Shown piece by piece: positions 30,959-43,178 of a stretch of DNA of 64,000 nt. The stretch covers positions 108,473,388-108,537,387 of the forward strand of contig OY829326.1 of assembly GCA_963691655.1 (NCBI GenBank), in the 5' to 3' direction. Under the pieces are notes generated by a model that saw only the letters and a program-made list of their open reading frames with translations, was not told where the DNA came from and ran no database searches. The position numbers and the translations under genes are program-made. Within the stretch, counting starts at the first letter, position 1, and every line of letters starts with the position of its first letter. This DNA comes from Toxonevra muliebris. Lineage: Eukaryota > Arthropoda > Insecta > Diptera > Pallopteridae.

Positions 30959-31852
30959 ACGCACGCAAAGAAAAAAACGTTTATCGCCCGTTTGTGGAGA
31001 ATATATTACTTTTACGCTGAACAAAAACGTTTATGAGGAACGTTGCCGTGTTTGCAGAAACCAAAACCGTTTTCTGCAAAAGATTAACATTTTTATGATG
31101 AACGAAAGTTCGTTCACGATAAAATTAAAACAATTTTCTTTTCTGGCAAAAGAAAAAAACGTTTCTGCTAAACAAAAGTCCACAACTCTGTTCTCTTTTT
31201 ATTTTCGTTTTCCTCTCATCTCGCTCTCGTCGAAGAAAGAAGCAGCAGCGACGCTTACATTCAAACTTCACACAACAACAAATCAACACAACATAACGGA
31301 AAGTATTATTTGTCAACGCATTATTGAAGAATTTTAATTTTGCATTGAAATTATTTCATCCCATTTCTTTTTGTCTATAAAAAAGTGCGTGGTGTTTATA
31401 AAAAACAAATAAAAGTGTGTAATTTATAATAAATAATACAAAAATTGTGATAATATAATTTTATGTAAATTTCATACACTTTTTCTAGTTTTTAATCAGA
31501 AAATTTTATTTAAACAAAGACCACAATAAATGCCAATGTACATATGAAAATTGTTTTTGCTTTCTTTTTTATATTTTTCAGGGAAATATTGCATTTTATT
31601 GCAAATGTTTTTAGTTCATCGTAATTGAACCGTTTATGATGAATAAATGTTCGTTCATGGCAACCGAATAGAAACGTTTGTGGAAAACGTTTTTCGGTAA
31701 CTGTGAAAGAATTGAACCGTTTATGATGAATGGCAACCGAATACTGTCGTTTATGATAAATAAATGTTCGTTCATCATGAAAACATTCCATAAACGAAGT
31801 TCGTTTGGTGAAAATTTCGTTTGTGGGAAACGAATTTTTTCTTTGCGTGCGT
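30959..31852. mobile_element. Foldback-type element with ends ACGCACGCAAAG
   Basis: ACGCACGCAAAGAAAAAA at the left is mirrored by TTTTTTCTTTGCGTGCGT at the right. The interior carries many inverted and direct copies of an AACGTTTRTGR-like motif, for example gaaccgtttatgatgaat twice (31627 and 31713) and ttcgttcat several times. It encodes no recognisable transposase. The flanking duplication could not be determined. Confidence 0.7.
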
Positions 31853-32542
31853 AATTCTGAAAGCTGGATCCGAGAAACTGGAATACAGATCACGAGCAAA
31901 CAGCTTAAACACATATCTGATAATTCTATTGAAAATTAGTCACAAACGATCGAGATTAGCCTTGGAAATGCAAATATATAGATTTCGATATGAACCAAAT
32001 TCTTGCAGGCGCCAGCCAAAAAATACATTTAGCTAAGCATCTTACCTTTATAACTTTGGGCAGATAATGGAAACTTCTGAATCCATAAATAAATTGAAAT
32101 GAAAAGTTTTTTGTTTTCGTTGTGTGGTTGTATTAAAAATCCGTTAAATTTAATAGTAATATTATGGTGTAATATTATAGAAATTCGGAATCGGAATAAT
32201 CTTAATTGAAGTTAGTTTTTAAATGGATAATTTTAATGGATTAAAAAAGTTGAATCATAAAACTACGTCATTCAACTGAATCATTTATATTTTTTAATCT
32301 GATAGTATTCTTTATTTTAAAAACATTCTTCACTTCATCCAATAATGTTGAGTTCTACTTAAATATTACACAAAAGTCTCTTACTCATATATAAGTCATG
32401 TTTATGTATATGAATTATAGCGAAATTTTAAAATTTTTAAAAAATTATATTAAAAAAAGTAAGCGAAAAAAGACATTTACATCATGAAATATCATTATTA
32501 AGCTAAGCTTCGCGATACGGCCATGGCAATACAAAAAAATGG
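31853..32542. other. Intergenic DNA, nothing recognised
   Basis: AT-rich DNA between two elements. No gene or repeat supported. Confidence 0.35.
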
Positions 32543-32550
32543 GTAATACA

Positions 32551-32993
32551 CAGTGTGGCCAACTTTTGTTTCTCAATGTGGCCAACTTTTGTTTCTCAAA
32601 ATCCGCTAAAATGAAGAATAAAGAGCGTATTTTCTTTAAAAAAGCACTAAAAAATTTTCTCAATACATTTAAACTTTTTCACTAATACACGCGCACATTT
32701 GCTACTTCTAGCTAATGAAAATTTCTTTGATTTTTCGAAGATAATACATATTCTCAACTTACAGCAGTTTACATGAATGTTTATGTTGTAAAATGAAGTA
32801 AAAAATTACAATATTTCGATTAAAATTTTGTTAGGATTATTCAGGAAATGGATTATTTAGTGGAGCGTTTAGTGTCTTTTGAATTGAGAAAAATGCGCTA
32901 AAAGACCCGCTGACCGCTAAATCACTTTTTTCCGCGTTTTAATTTTCAAAAAGCACTAAATTTAACGGCAAAAGCGCTAAATTGGCCACACTG
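32551..32993. mobile_element. hAT-type MITE, ends CAGTGTGGCCAA
   Basis: The 443-bp element starts CAGTGTGGCCAACTTTTG and ends AATTGGCCACACTG. GTAATACA lies directly on both sides (32543-32550, 32994-33001), a perfect 8-bp duplication. Near the left end a short piece (tgtggccaacttttgtttct) is tandemly duplicated. A longer copy in opposite orientation is at 62953-63675. Confidence 0.88.
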
Positions 32994-33001
32994 GTAATAC
33001 A

Positions 33002-34849
33002 AAAATTACAACAACAAAAAAAACCTTTGCATAGGAAATGACCGTATGAGCATGCCAGCCTCCGATCTAAATCTAATTAGTGCATTTATCATTCATATTG
33101 TTTTCATGGGATATTCCACTTCCATTTTCCCAATAGTGTAAAAATCGATATACGCCGAGAAGCGCCAAAAAAGGCAATTTTTGAAAAAATTTTAAAATAC
33201 TAATTGTTGGGCTGAATTTTTTTTTAAATGAAAGCACTGATTTTTGGAATATATTTAAATTCTTTTTATTAAAAAATATTCAATGTCTTTGTTGTAGGGG
33301 ATTTTGAAAATATTTTTATTTGACAAAATGGCGGGCGTTTGTTCATTCAATCGATTCAATGGTTGTCAAGATATTTAGGTCACCGATTTGAAAAGCATTG
33401 TTTCGAGAAAAACGCGTTTTAAAGTTTAGCAATTGCTTGTTTTTCCTGGTTGATCCGGCTGCTTGCTGACGGCAAGCCACTAATGCAAAATAGCTAATAC
33501 AATTTTTAAAATTTCGAAACATTTTGAAAACTTACTAAATCTAGCCGGATAATAGCTAAATTCACAACACTGCTATTCAATCTTCTATTTTATCTAGTGA
33601 AATATGTTTTTAGTATTTGTGAAAAATTCTTTTGAATATTTACTTCAGGTTTCATAAATTTTTTAAGATTCTTAGGTTTATTATTCTATAAATAACCTAT
33701 AATAAGTTTTTGGTGTTCAGTGAACTAAATAAAAATTTTACAACCAACATTTTTTCAAAACATATTTGTTTTCTTTGGGTGCTTTAATACTAGTAGCGCC
33801 ATTCTGCCTTTCTACTCCATCCAACATGTTTTCAGTTTGAAAATACCCATAGAATATGTGCAAAGTTTTTTAATAGAGCCAGAATTATACTGGCTATGTC
33901 ATTTAGAGAAATAAATAACTCACTGCTTAACATCCAAAATCTAGACATGTAATATTGGGCCAATGCAAAGAATGTGTTCTAAGTTGTTTTTCACCAAGCC
34001 AAATAACTACGCCAATCAATAAACGGCATCTTTACGAGAGAGTGAGAACAGAAATTGGGGCCAAACAATTTTTTGACATACGGGAGGAATTTTGGTTCCA
34101 TCGTCTTCTATTTGAGGTAGTGAAAAGTTGTTTATCTAAGGCTGCGTAATGGAAACATAATGAATATTCTGGTATCCAGCAAAGTCGTAACTTATTTTTG
34201 GTTCTGATGGTTTGAAGAGATTTGTAACATTTATTTACCGATTTATAATTTATATCATGGCTTTTCAAGACCTTCAGAGCAGGTTAATTATCTTTATAAA
34301 TAATTATTCTTAGATCATTTACGCTGCTCATAAGACTTTCATATGCCATGTATATTGCCTCTATTTCAGCTTGAAAACCTCTACAAATATCGAGAAGTTT
34401 AAAGACTTTTTTGATAATTATTATCACCAGCTGCACCAACGCCAAATCAAGTTTTAGAGGCGTCAGTGCAGACGTCACCAGACCTTTGAATCTAGCATTC
34501 TCTTAACGGAACTTGATCGTTGATAAGCAGTAGAAATATGCTAAACATTGTCAAAGTTACTATGCCCCAACGAACCAACCCTGAGGCTATTATATTCTTT
34601 TAATCTAAGACCCATTTTAAAAACCACGCATTTCACAAAATGATTGAGTACAATATTGATTGACTCGGTGGACGTGTGATACCCACAATAATGAGACGTT
34701 GATGCCTTTCGATTCGCATGAGTGTTGATTTGCATTCAAGGGTTTTCCACCAGCCCACTACTGCATTATTTTCTTTTTTGGGTATAGTTTTTATTGGGTC
34801 ATACATATAAAAAGTATTTACGGTTTTTTTGTCAGTGTTTGAAAAAAAA
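33002..34849. other. Intergenic DNA, nothing recognised
   Basis: About 1.8 kb without a supported feature. Short frames on both strands at 33.9-34.7 kb have no motif I recognise. Confidence 0.4.
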
Positions 34850-35870
34850 TTTTCTTTATTAAAAATCAATTTTAATCAAGTACATATTGGGCATTATTAT
34901 CTATGATTTTTTGCCATTTTTCCTATAGCTTCACAATTCCATCGGTGCAAAACTTCTGTGGTTTATCGGCGAAAAACTTGGCCAAGTGATTTTCGGCGGC
35001 TCTTTTGTAGGCCTATTTTTCTCCGTCAAGAGAGTTTTGCAGAGGCCGAACGGTGCAATGTCCGGGCTATACGGTGGGTGCATCAAAACTTTCCAGCCAA
35101 ACGCAGTTAATTTTTGGCGGGTCATCAAAGATGTGTGTGGCCTGGCATTATCATGGTGGAACACAACACCTTTTCTGTTGGCCAATTCTGGTCGCTCTTT
35201 CTTGATTGCATAGTTCAAATGGTCGAGTTGTGAACGGTAGAGACCAGATTTTAGCAGGTTTTAGCAGCTCATAACAGACAATTCCCGTCCAATCCCACCA
35301 ATCACTCAACATAACCTAGTTTGCCGTTAATCCTGGCTTTCAAGTCGTTTGTGGAGGGTCACCATCCTTTAACCATGACTTTTTTCGTTTAATATTCTTG
35401 TACTGAATCCATTTTTTATCGCCCGTAATGAATTGTTTCAAAAATGGTTCAATTTCGTTGCGTTTCAGCAGCGTGTCACTGATGGCAATTCATATTTCTT
35501 TGTGTTTTACCTCATGTGGCACCCAAACATCGAGCTTCTTTGAGTAGCCAGCCTTTTTTAAATGATTCCAAACTATCATGTGGTTGATGTTTAGTGCCTC
35601 TGCTATCTCCTGACCGCTTGCGTGCCGGTCTTGCTCCACCAATTGCAAAATTTCGTGGGCTTTTTCAGTGACTGGCCGGCCCGAGCGAGTTGTATCTTTG
35701 ACATCGAAATTTCCAGAACGGAATCGAGTAAACCAAAGTTGAACGATACGTTTTGTTAAAGCATCGTCACCGTAAACCGCACAAATTTTTCGAAATGTTT
35801 TGCATCACGTAGCGTATTTGTTCAAAAATTTCACTAATTTTCAAATCAATGTAACTTTTTACACGAATGG
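34850..35870 (-). pseudogene. mariner transposase relic
   Basis: On the minus strand the frame 35218-34931 gives RPELANRKGVVFHHDNARPH and HPPYSPDIAPFG, the second and third catalytic regions of mariner (DD34D) transposases. The third acid normally follows LAPSD and here reads IAPFG, so it is lost. Upstream, an N-terminal helix-turn-helix region can be followed only by changing frames several times, with stops. The C-terminal part near 34900 resembles the usual LVERWEKC-type end. It is dead; terminal repeats were not located. Confidence 0.78.
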
Positions 35871-37727
35871 CAAATTACAAAACTGTCTTGGCAAAAAATG
35901 TTGCCTGAAATGTCACCTGGAATGGGATCAGTGGTTCAGATGTATAGCCATTAACACCATCTTGTGACAAAAACCGATATTACTTTTTATATGACCCAAT
36001 ATTAAAGTATTAAATAGGATTTCCACTCGGCTGTTCTTCTCGAATACATTTTTAATTTTAAGGAATTGAAGTTTGTAAGGAAAAAGTTTAGGATGCGTAG
36101 CACGGGCCCTTGTGTCTTGACTTCGCAAAAATAAAAAGACGCACAGCAAATTTTTATATTTGGATCAAATGATCTTTATTGATCGAAATATCAATGCCTA
36201 ATGCTCTTCATTGTGCAAGCTTAACTACCTTTATACATAAATTCATGACTGCATTAATTGAGTGAGAGTTTAGTAACAGTAAATAGATTGAAACTTAAAA
36301 TATAAAGAAAACATTAAATTTAATAAAGCGATGAGAGCAAGAATTTAACATTACAGTAGTGGCTAATATTATATGATAATCAAAATATGAAAGAAATTCA
36401 ATAAATTTTAAAATAAAATAATGATCAATATTCAAATAGATTCAGTTTTATGTATAAAAAGAATAGAAATATATATGTATCCGCTACAAGTTATAAAAGG
36501 CTAAAAAACACCTAAAAAACTAACTGTTATAGAGAATAAATATCTGTTATGTAGTCAGAAAAAAATAAAAAGCTGTAAAATTCAAGCATTTTGGTACTTA
36601 AAATTATACGCACGAAATTACGAAAACCCCAAAGCAGAAGACAAGTTTATAAGAAAATTGTTAAACTTAAGTATATACTGCCTTTTTTTTGGCGTGTAGT
36701 AGTGTACTCGTCATATATGCAACAATTGAAAGCACCTAAAATTTTAAATAAAATCGGTCGGAATTTTATTAACATCGTTACGGTCATTTAACCTTTCAAG
36801 TGCACTACACACTAACTACAGCAATAGCAGTAGCAATCGTCAACAACAATATTGGTTGAAATGATAGTTGGATCGAGCAACAACAACAAACGATAGAAGA
36901 TGAATGTACACTACATATACCTAGATAAATGTATGGATGGATGGATGGAGCGTTGGATGTATGACATAAGAGGGTTTCGTTAACTTTTGTTGTGCGGTTA
37001 AACGGTTCAAAACTATTTCGCTTGTAAAAAATATGAATAAAAGTAAAGAAGGCAAACACGACTTAATTATTCACGTAACTTAGGGGCACTTAAAATAATT
37101 ACATTTAGATGAGTTTTTATTTTGTACTTGTGTTTTGGTTTTAGTTCAATTTCAACATAAGTGCAAAGATCTTTATCTCGCCAAAAAAAAAAAAAATCCG
37201 AACAGCAAACTAACGCAGCTGTTACATGCATTGAACAAATAAAGTGTAGGTACTCTAAAATTTAGCATAATCATTCATACTTAATTCGTATAACGAAAAT
37301 TTCTTCCGGTATTAAAGGTTGATGATATTCTACTTAACATTAGTCAAAAGTTTAGAATTATACATAAGTATTCAGCTAATTTAAAGTGGCGTGGCGTTTT
37401 GATTTTAATATACATAATTTCACTGACAATAAAAATGAATGACTTACTTAATAGTTTTTTTAACTTTGTGAACTTTTCGATTAGTTCAATGAGGTTTAGT
37501 GACAATTATAATATTTAATATTTTCGTATTTATATTATATGGTTCTACATTATATAATTTTGAATTTGGTGCTTTAAACACAAACTTGCGTACTTAAAAA
37601 TGTCAATGGAACAGAGGAATATTATGCCGCCCTAGATAGCTTCCAATCTCATTTATTTAGTACGGTTTACCGGATGTTTTCAGCATTACATACATATATA
37701 ATTGGGATATATCCATTTAAAAGAATG
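35871..37727. other. Intergenic DNA with simple repeats
   Basis: No gene was found. It includes an ACA/ACAA-rich stretch (36818-36890) and (ATGG)n at 36931-36948, reversed CAA-type frames being low complexity only. The remainder is AT-rich. Confidence 0.45.
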
Positions 37728-38099
37728 TTAACCCTCTGTAGCTTAGTGAAAACTGTCAAATTCACAGAATTTGTAGAATTTATAGTGTAATTAAGCCCGT
37801 TTTTTTTTTTAATTTTGTCCCGAATTGAGGTTATAGTAGACTAATTTGTGTAATTATCTTGAAAAATTGGAGAGTAAGTGTTTCAACTTTATTATGTAAT
37901 GGTATTTTTGATCACTTTTAATGTTTTTTTAGTTTATTTTGACTCTGTAACTCAGTGTTGCCTCAAGGTAACACCCCCTATTTCTATAATTTTTCTCATA
38001 ATAAAAAAAAATCGGGAAACAAGTGTATTTTATCTTTTTATTATTATCTCGAATCCAAAAAATTAAATACATCCGTTTTTATGAGTGATAGAGGGTTAA
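37728..38099. mobile_element. TTAA-flanked MITE (ends CCCTCT)
   Basis: TTAA lies at 37728-37731 and 38096-38099. The ends read CCCTCTGTAGC on the left and CCCTCTATCACTC from the right, so only the first six bases match strictly. The 364-bp interior is AT-rich and non-coding. I call it a piggyBac-type MITE with moderate confidence. Confidence 0.5.
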
Positions 38100-38279
38100 A
38101 TATTACTTGATTCCAGTTCCATATTCATAGCTGAAACAAATTAGAGTCAAGTATAATTACGAGAGAGCTAACAAAATTTCGCTTAGGGTAACACTGAATA
38201 AATTTTTGACAAATCAAGAACTGTCAGATAATTTGGCATAATATTACGATATTTCATTTAGAAGTAGTGTCTCTGCAAA

Positions 38280-39410
38280 CAGTCAACATGGAGACAAGAG
38301 ACAATGCAAATCTAATGAGAAAGAGTCGGTTGAAATTCCACCGTCATCACAGCAAGAGATTCGATTTGCCAGTCTTAACGAATTTGACGTAACTTCAAAC
38401 CAGTGGAAATATTTAATGTGTACCAAATAGCATATGGAGAGAATATACCATTGCTTATGATAATCTCGAAGTGGTTTCGGAGATTCCAGACTGGACATTT
38501 TTCTGTGAAGGTCGAAACTCGTGAAAGGTCACCCAAAATCTTCGATTGATGGCGTAAGTGTGACTCTCTCTGGTGAAGTCCAAAGTTGACGAAGATGCAA
38601 GATTGACCCAAGAAATGATTACTGAGGGAATGGTTGTAATAGTATGTTCATGGTTGTATCGCGATTACTTAGAGATCATCTTGGGCACACGAAGGAATCA
38701 GCACAATGGCTTCCTCGAATTTTAACTCATGTGCAAAAAGAGGAGCGTGTGCGATTTGCCAAATATTTTCTTCAACAAAATTATAACAGATGAAGAAACT
38801 TGGTTTTTCAAGAACGGTCCAGAAACTAAGCAATAATCAATTATATGAAGCCCAGAAGGTGGTAATCCATTCACTAAAGTCAAGAAGCAGAAGTCAGCGG
38901 CCCAAGTAGTGATGTCACCTTATTTCACCAGAGAAAAAACTGTAGCTGATATTTCTCTTAAAACTGAACAGACAGAAATTTCTAAATGGTATTCTAAAAT
39001 CTGCTTACAACAAGGTTATGGAAACTTGTTGGGAAACCAGAAAAAAGATGAACCACTACACTATTTGCATCACGATAACGCTCCAGCTCAAACTGCTGAT
39101 AAAACGAAAAACTTCATTGCTCTCTCAGGGATTGAAAAAATTCATCCAGTACCATATTCCCTGGACTTAGCGACCTAACAATAAAGTTGAGTAATGAGGA
39201 GATAATTAGTGCAGTAAATGTTGATGTTACAAACCTAAAAAAGCCAATTTTGTGAACTGTTTTTCGAAGTGTATCTCCCAGCTTCGAAAATATATAGAAA
39301 TTATTGTCAATCAAGTCAAAAGATTTCAAAATGATGAAGATTAAAGTTATGAAATTAAAATTGTTTTCAGACTTTTCCTTGTAACCAACTGAACGAACTT
39401 TTGTTAAACC
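38280..39410 (+). pseudogene. Second mariner-type transposase relic
   Basis: The frame 38909-39178 contains HYLHHDNAPAQTADKTKNFI and PYSLDLAT, the second and third catalytic regions of a DD34D mariner, with the last Asp replaced. Upstream, frames near 38283-38700 and 38701-38850 resemble the N-terminal part but with stops and shifts. Downstream a C-terminal region is readable to about 39350. This is a different lineage from the relic at 34.9 kb by its NAPAQ/NFIA wording. Confidence 0.65.
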
Positions 39411-40019
39411 CTCCGTATATTGTAGAATCCTGTGCTTGATTTTATATTTGGATATCTTGAAGTTGAATTATATTTCTTATTTAGAGATTATTTACTTTTT
39501 CGTCATCCTTCTTTTGCTGCCAGATATTATCAAGCGGTCTATTGGTGACTAAATCGAAAATTTTGCATCCCTTTAAAAGTTTGTTGGATTCGTGGACAAC
39601 GAACAACCGAACCGAATCATTGGCAGAATTCATTGGCACCGAAATTTGTTTGCCAATAACTCTGCCAATGAAAAAAGTGTGAGTGTATTAGTGAAAAAAA
39701 TGTGAGTATGTTAGCATTGGCATGCCAGCACTGGCAGGTGTAGTTTAATCTGTTAGACGCTGGGTTAGTTTAATCTGTTTTGCGACAGAACCATACGTAT
39801 CTACTTCGAAAGTTTAAACTGCTCCACAATTATGTTTATGTTAGCTCTTAAGGCAATCGAATAGACAAGAACTAACAGCTGTAAATCTATTTATTCTTAA
39901 TGAGAATTCTAATTTCCCCTCCATTCCAATTCCAATATATTGTGATTGGCTACTTTTTTTTCGATTTCTTCGCAAAAATTCCTTGTCATTAGAAATTTAA
40001 TGTAGTAAAATTTACTCAG

Positions 40020-40081
40020 TTCTGGATACCAGCACACTGGGGCTATGAATCAACTAAAAACATTAACCAATTAGCCAAGAA
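40020..40081 (+). pseudogene. Older LINE RNase H fragment, left of a younger LINE
   Basis: The plus-strand translation FWIPAHWGYES and NINQLAKK resembles the GHxxIxGNxxADxLAKK region of LINE RNase H. The frame continues after the younger insertion at 42370 (ASGMSFHSFFAISKEL). A LINE thus inserted in an older LINE. Confidence 0.55.
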
Positions 40082-42369
40082 GTACATTAGTACATTCCCA
40101 AAAGCTGGAGAGAGGCTCGTGTAGTCTTCATACCCAAAGCAGGGAAGGCGTCCCATATCAACCCAAAGGACTTCAGACCGATCAGTCTGTCCTCCTTTCT
40201 GTTAAAAATATGAGAAAGGGTTCTTGATTTTCATATCAGGAACTCTATCAATCCCACTCTTTTATCCAAATCACAGCATGCCTATACTAAAGGGAAGTCT
40301 GTGGAAACAGCGCTACATGTACTCATTGAGGAAGTTGAGAAATCACTTTCCAACAAGGAGTACACACTTGCAGTGTTTCTCGATATCGAGGGGGCATTCA
40401 ACAATGTCTGCCCCGACGCTGTCGTTAATGCCTTAATAAATCTTAATCTTGATGTTAATCTGGTTAAATTTATAGGACAACTACTTAAAACACGTATCAT
40501 CAGCTCCTCTATCGGAAATGATAAAGTCAAAAAGGTTGTCAATAGGATCACACCACAAGGAGGTGTATTATCGCCTCTTATTTGGAATCTGGCGGTGAAC
40601 ACACTGCTAAACAGATTAGATCAAACCGGCTGCAAAATAATAGCTTATGCAGATGACATTGCTATTGCAGTATCCGGCAAATACGTTGCTACTCTTTCAG
40701 AACGGCTAAATCACTCACTTAGCATTCTGTCTCACTGGTGCCGTGAATTCGGTCTTAATGTTAATCCTGCCAAAACAGAGGTTATGCTTTTCACTAGAAA
40801 GTATAAAATACCAACTTTTGCCCTACCCAAAATTAATGGTATCTCGCTTTGTTTTAGTAAGCGCGTCAAATATTTAGGACTTGTTCTTGATCCTAAACTT
40901 CAATGGAAAGCTAACATAGCAGAGAGAGTACGGAAAGCCTCTTGCGCTCTCTACTGCTGTAAGAGGGCATTAGGAACAAGATGGGGTCTTCAACCTCGAG
41001 TCACTTCCTGGCTCTATTCAGCAGTGGTCGAGCCTAATCTTCTTTATGGATCCGTCTTCTGGTGGCCAGCTACTTCAAAGGCGGTCAACCTTAAACCACT
41101 GGATAAGGTTAGAAGAACGGCAGCCATATTGATTACTGGGGCCCTCCGTACTACCTCCACGAAAGCTCTCTTCGCAATCCTTCATTGGTTGCCAACCTCA
41201 CTTCTGGTCAAGCAACAAGCTAAGTGCTCTGCTGTCAGACTCAGTGCCCTAACTCGCTGGACCCGGTCAAACCTGGGCCAGGCCAAGATTTTAATCCACG
41301 ATACGTCCGTACCAACTAACGTAGACTACATTTGCTCTACCCCTAATTTAAACCACACGTTCTTCACCCATATCCCCAGTAGAGAGGAATGGGTTAATGA
41401 CGAGGTGGTCACTGACAATTTAATTGACATCTATACAGATGGATCCAAATCGGAGGAAAGAGTCGGCTGTGGCATCTTCTCTAGTAAGCTAGATCTCAGA
41501 CTCTCTTTCCGACTTCCTGACCATTGCAGCGTCTTTCAGGCGGAAGTAGTGGCTATCTATCAAGCGTCCAAGTGGCTTATTCGCAACGATTCATTCGATA
41601 CGAATAACCGCATCTACACGGACAGCCAAGCAGCAATCAAGTCCCTTGCCGGTGTTTTCACTACATCAAAGCTTGTTCTCGACTGCCGATCTTCACTCAA
41701 CATTTTGTCGAGTCACTCTCAGGTCCACCTATATTGGGTGCCTGGACATATGAGTATTTCAGGTAACTGCAATGCCGACGAGTTAGCAAAACAGGGCTCG
41801 CAACTTACAGATATATCACCTACCTGCACCATTGGTGTCCCTCTTACGTCTATTAAATTAGCCATTAAGCAAAACTACCTTGAGGAAGCAAAAAGATCCT
41901 GGGTAGCGGAGCATACCTGTGGTATTACCAGGCTAACATGGACCACTATGGACAATAGACGTACTAGACAGCTACTCAACCTAAGCAGAAGCTCCATCAG
42001 CATAACGACTTCGGTGCTCACGGGACACTGCATAATGGGGAGACATGCTGCAAGACTTGGACTGCCATTCAATGACTTCTGTCGGGGCTGCGGCTCTGAG
42101 GAGGAGGAAGAAACAGTCCTTCATTTCATGTGCGAATGCCCATCCCTGGCCAGGAGGAGACTAAAACTCCTGGGTTCACCTTTCTTCACTAGTCTGTCCG
42201 AGCTATCATCCATAAATATTAAGGACATAGCCAGATTCATTATGGAATCCTCATGGTTCTCCACTCCGTAAATGGGGGAGTCGCGCCGTACTGTGGTATC
42301 ACAATGAGCCTAATTATGTGCTTAAGTGTGCTTTCAAGCAGAAGGCTGCCACTCCAACGTAACCTAATC
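40082..42369 (+). mobile_element. 5'-truncated LOA/I-group LINE with 10-bp target duplication
   Basis: TAGCCAAGAA at 40072-40081 and 42370-42379 flanks the insertion. The 2288-bp element begins in the N-terminal part of the reverse transcriptase domain (FIPKAGKASHINPKDFRPIS), holds a long frame with reverse transcriptase and RNase H, and ends with a 3' region cactccaacgtaacctaatc. It is the best-preserved LINE in the window. A truncated relative is at 10364, and the 3' region resembles the tail of the SINE at 51042. Confidence 0.9.
40214..42271 (+). CDS. LINE ORF2 C-terminal part: reverse transcriptase and RNase H
   Basis: The frame is open from just after an in-frame TGA (40211-40213) to 42271; the TGA and the 5' truncation make it non-autonomous. 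Domains in order are: the RT palm with FLDIEGAFNNV, TPQGGVLSPLIWNL and the catalytic AYADDIAI; the thumb (VKYLGLVLDPKLQWK); a connecting region; RNase H with DIYTDGSKSE, FQAEVVAIYQA, YTDSQAAIKSL and GNCNADELAKQ, so the D-E-D-D acids are all visible; and a C-terminal Cys/His cluster (CRGCG, FMCECP). The RT-plus-RNase H layout fits the I/LOA group. Little decay is seen, so the insertion is relatively young. Confidence 0.88.
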   Translation, partial: ERVLDFHIRNSINPTLLSKSQHAYTKGKSVETALHVLIEEVEKSLSNKEYTLAVFLDIEGAFNNVCPDAVVNALINLNLDVNLVKFIGQLLKTRIISSSIGNDKVKKVVNRITPQGGVLSPLIWNLAVNTLLNRLDQTGCKIIAYADDIAIAVSGKYVATLSERLNHSLSILSHWCREFGLNVNPAKTEVMLFTRKYKIPTFALPKINGISLCFSKRVKYLGLVLDPKLQWKANIAERVRKASCALYCCKRALGTRWGLQPRVTSWLYSAVVEPNLLYGSVFWWPATSKAVNLKPLDKVRRTAAILITGALRTTSTKALFAILHWLPTSLLVKQQAKCSAVRLSALTRWTRSNLGQAKILIHDTSVPTNVDYICSTPNLNHTFFTHIPSREEWVNDEVVTDNLIDIYTDGSKSEERVGCGIFSSKLDLRLSFRLPDHCSVFQAEVVAIYQASKWLIRNDSFDTNNRIYTDSQAAIKSLAGVFTTSKLVLDCRSSLNILSSHSQVHLYWVPGHMSISGNCNADELAKQGSQLTDISPTCTIGVPLTSIKLAIKQNYLEEAKRSWVAEHTCGITRLTWTTMDNRRTRQLLNLSRSSISITTSVLTGHCIMGRHAARLGLPFNDFCRGCGSEEEEETVLHFMCECPSLARRRLKLLGSPFFTSLSELSSINIKDIARFIMESSWFSTP

Positions 42370-42379
42370 TAGCCAAGAA

Positions 42380-43178
42380 AGCCAGTGGAATGTCCTTCCA
42401 CAGTTTTTTTGCGATATCGAAAGAGCTCTCTTCAAATAATACCAATATACTACACATCTTGGTCTAAAACACAACGTATGACTTATACAAAAACATTTCC
42501 TCCTGAATTCTCCTCTAAAACTTCGGCATTCTTACTAAATCAAACCCTATTAAACATCAGCACTAAGCCCTACAAGACTTAAAATCATTGCTAAAGGAAC
42601 TATTTCTGTAGGTTCCCTGTCCAAGATCTTGACAAGAAAAAGTTTCAAATTTTTCAACTCTAATACAAGAGCTGCTAACTGCGGTTTGCTACTACAATAT
42701 GAAATTAGAAATAATAATCGCAGTGCCTGAGCTGATATAGCTTTACCAATTAAAATATCTTATGTAATATCAATTTAACCCCGTCTAAGTTGACTGAAAA
42801 AATCTTTTATTTCTTATGTCTTAAACGATAATAAAATTATTATATGAAACCTGAAGTTAAATATCTATTGAGTTGGATTTCAGCCCGAAAAAAGGTTTCA
42901 GGAAAATGCAAAATACAACAAAAATCAAAAAAACCATTCCTAACTACTTCCCAATCCAACTAATTTAATTTAGCATTATAACCAGAAAATGTTTTTTTTT
43001 ATTACTTTTGTAATCTGTTTTTTTTAGTTCAGAGTTCTTCGGATCTCTAAAAATGGCACTAAAATATAGACAGAATAACTGCAAATTAGATGCAGCACGA
43101 TAAGTCCGTAAGGACAGTGAACAAGAAAATATTCTAACAAATTTACAACGATTCACTCTACATATAACTTACACTTAC
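42380..43178. other. Decayed LINE remainder, then unrecognised DNA
   Basis: The first 60-100 bp continue the older LINE frame. Beyond that no feature could be supported up to the candidate exon. Confidence 0.4.

Noticed and set aside
33439..33475. cctggttgatccggctgctt resembles the start of 18S rRNA
   Set aside because: Only about 14 bases agree with the usual CTGGTTGATCC stretch and the rest does not continue as rRNA.
36805..37059. 84-codon minus-strand frame rich in Cys, Ser and Ile
   Set aside because: It reads through CAA/ACA and ATGG simple repeats; no signal peptide at a plausible start.
38091..39416. agagggttaa near 38089 and gttaaaccctcc near 39402 as ends of the 38-kb mariner relic
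   Set aside because: Only a few bases agree and the left one is better explained as the right end of the TTAA-flanked element at 37728-38099.
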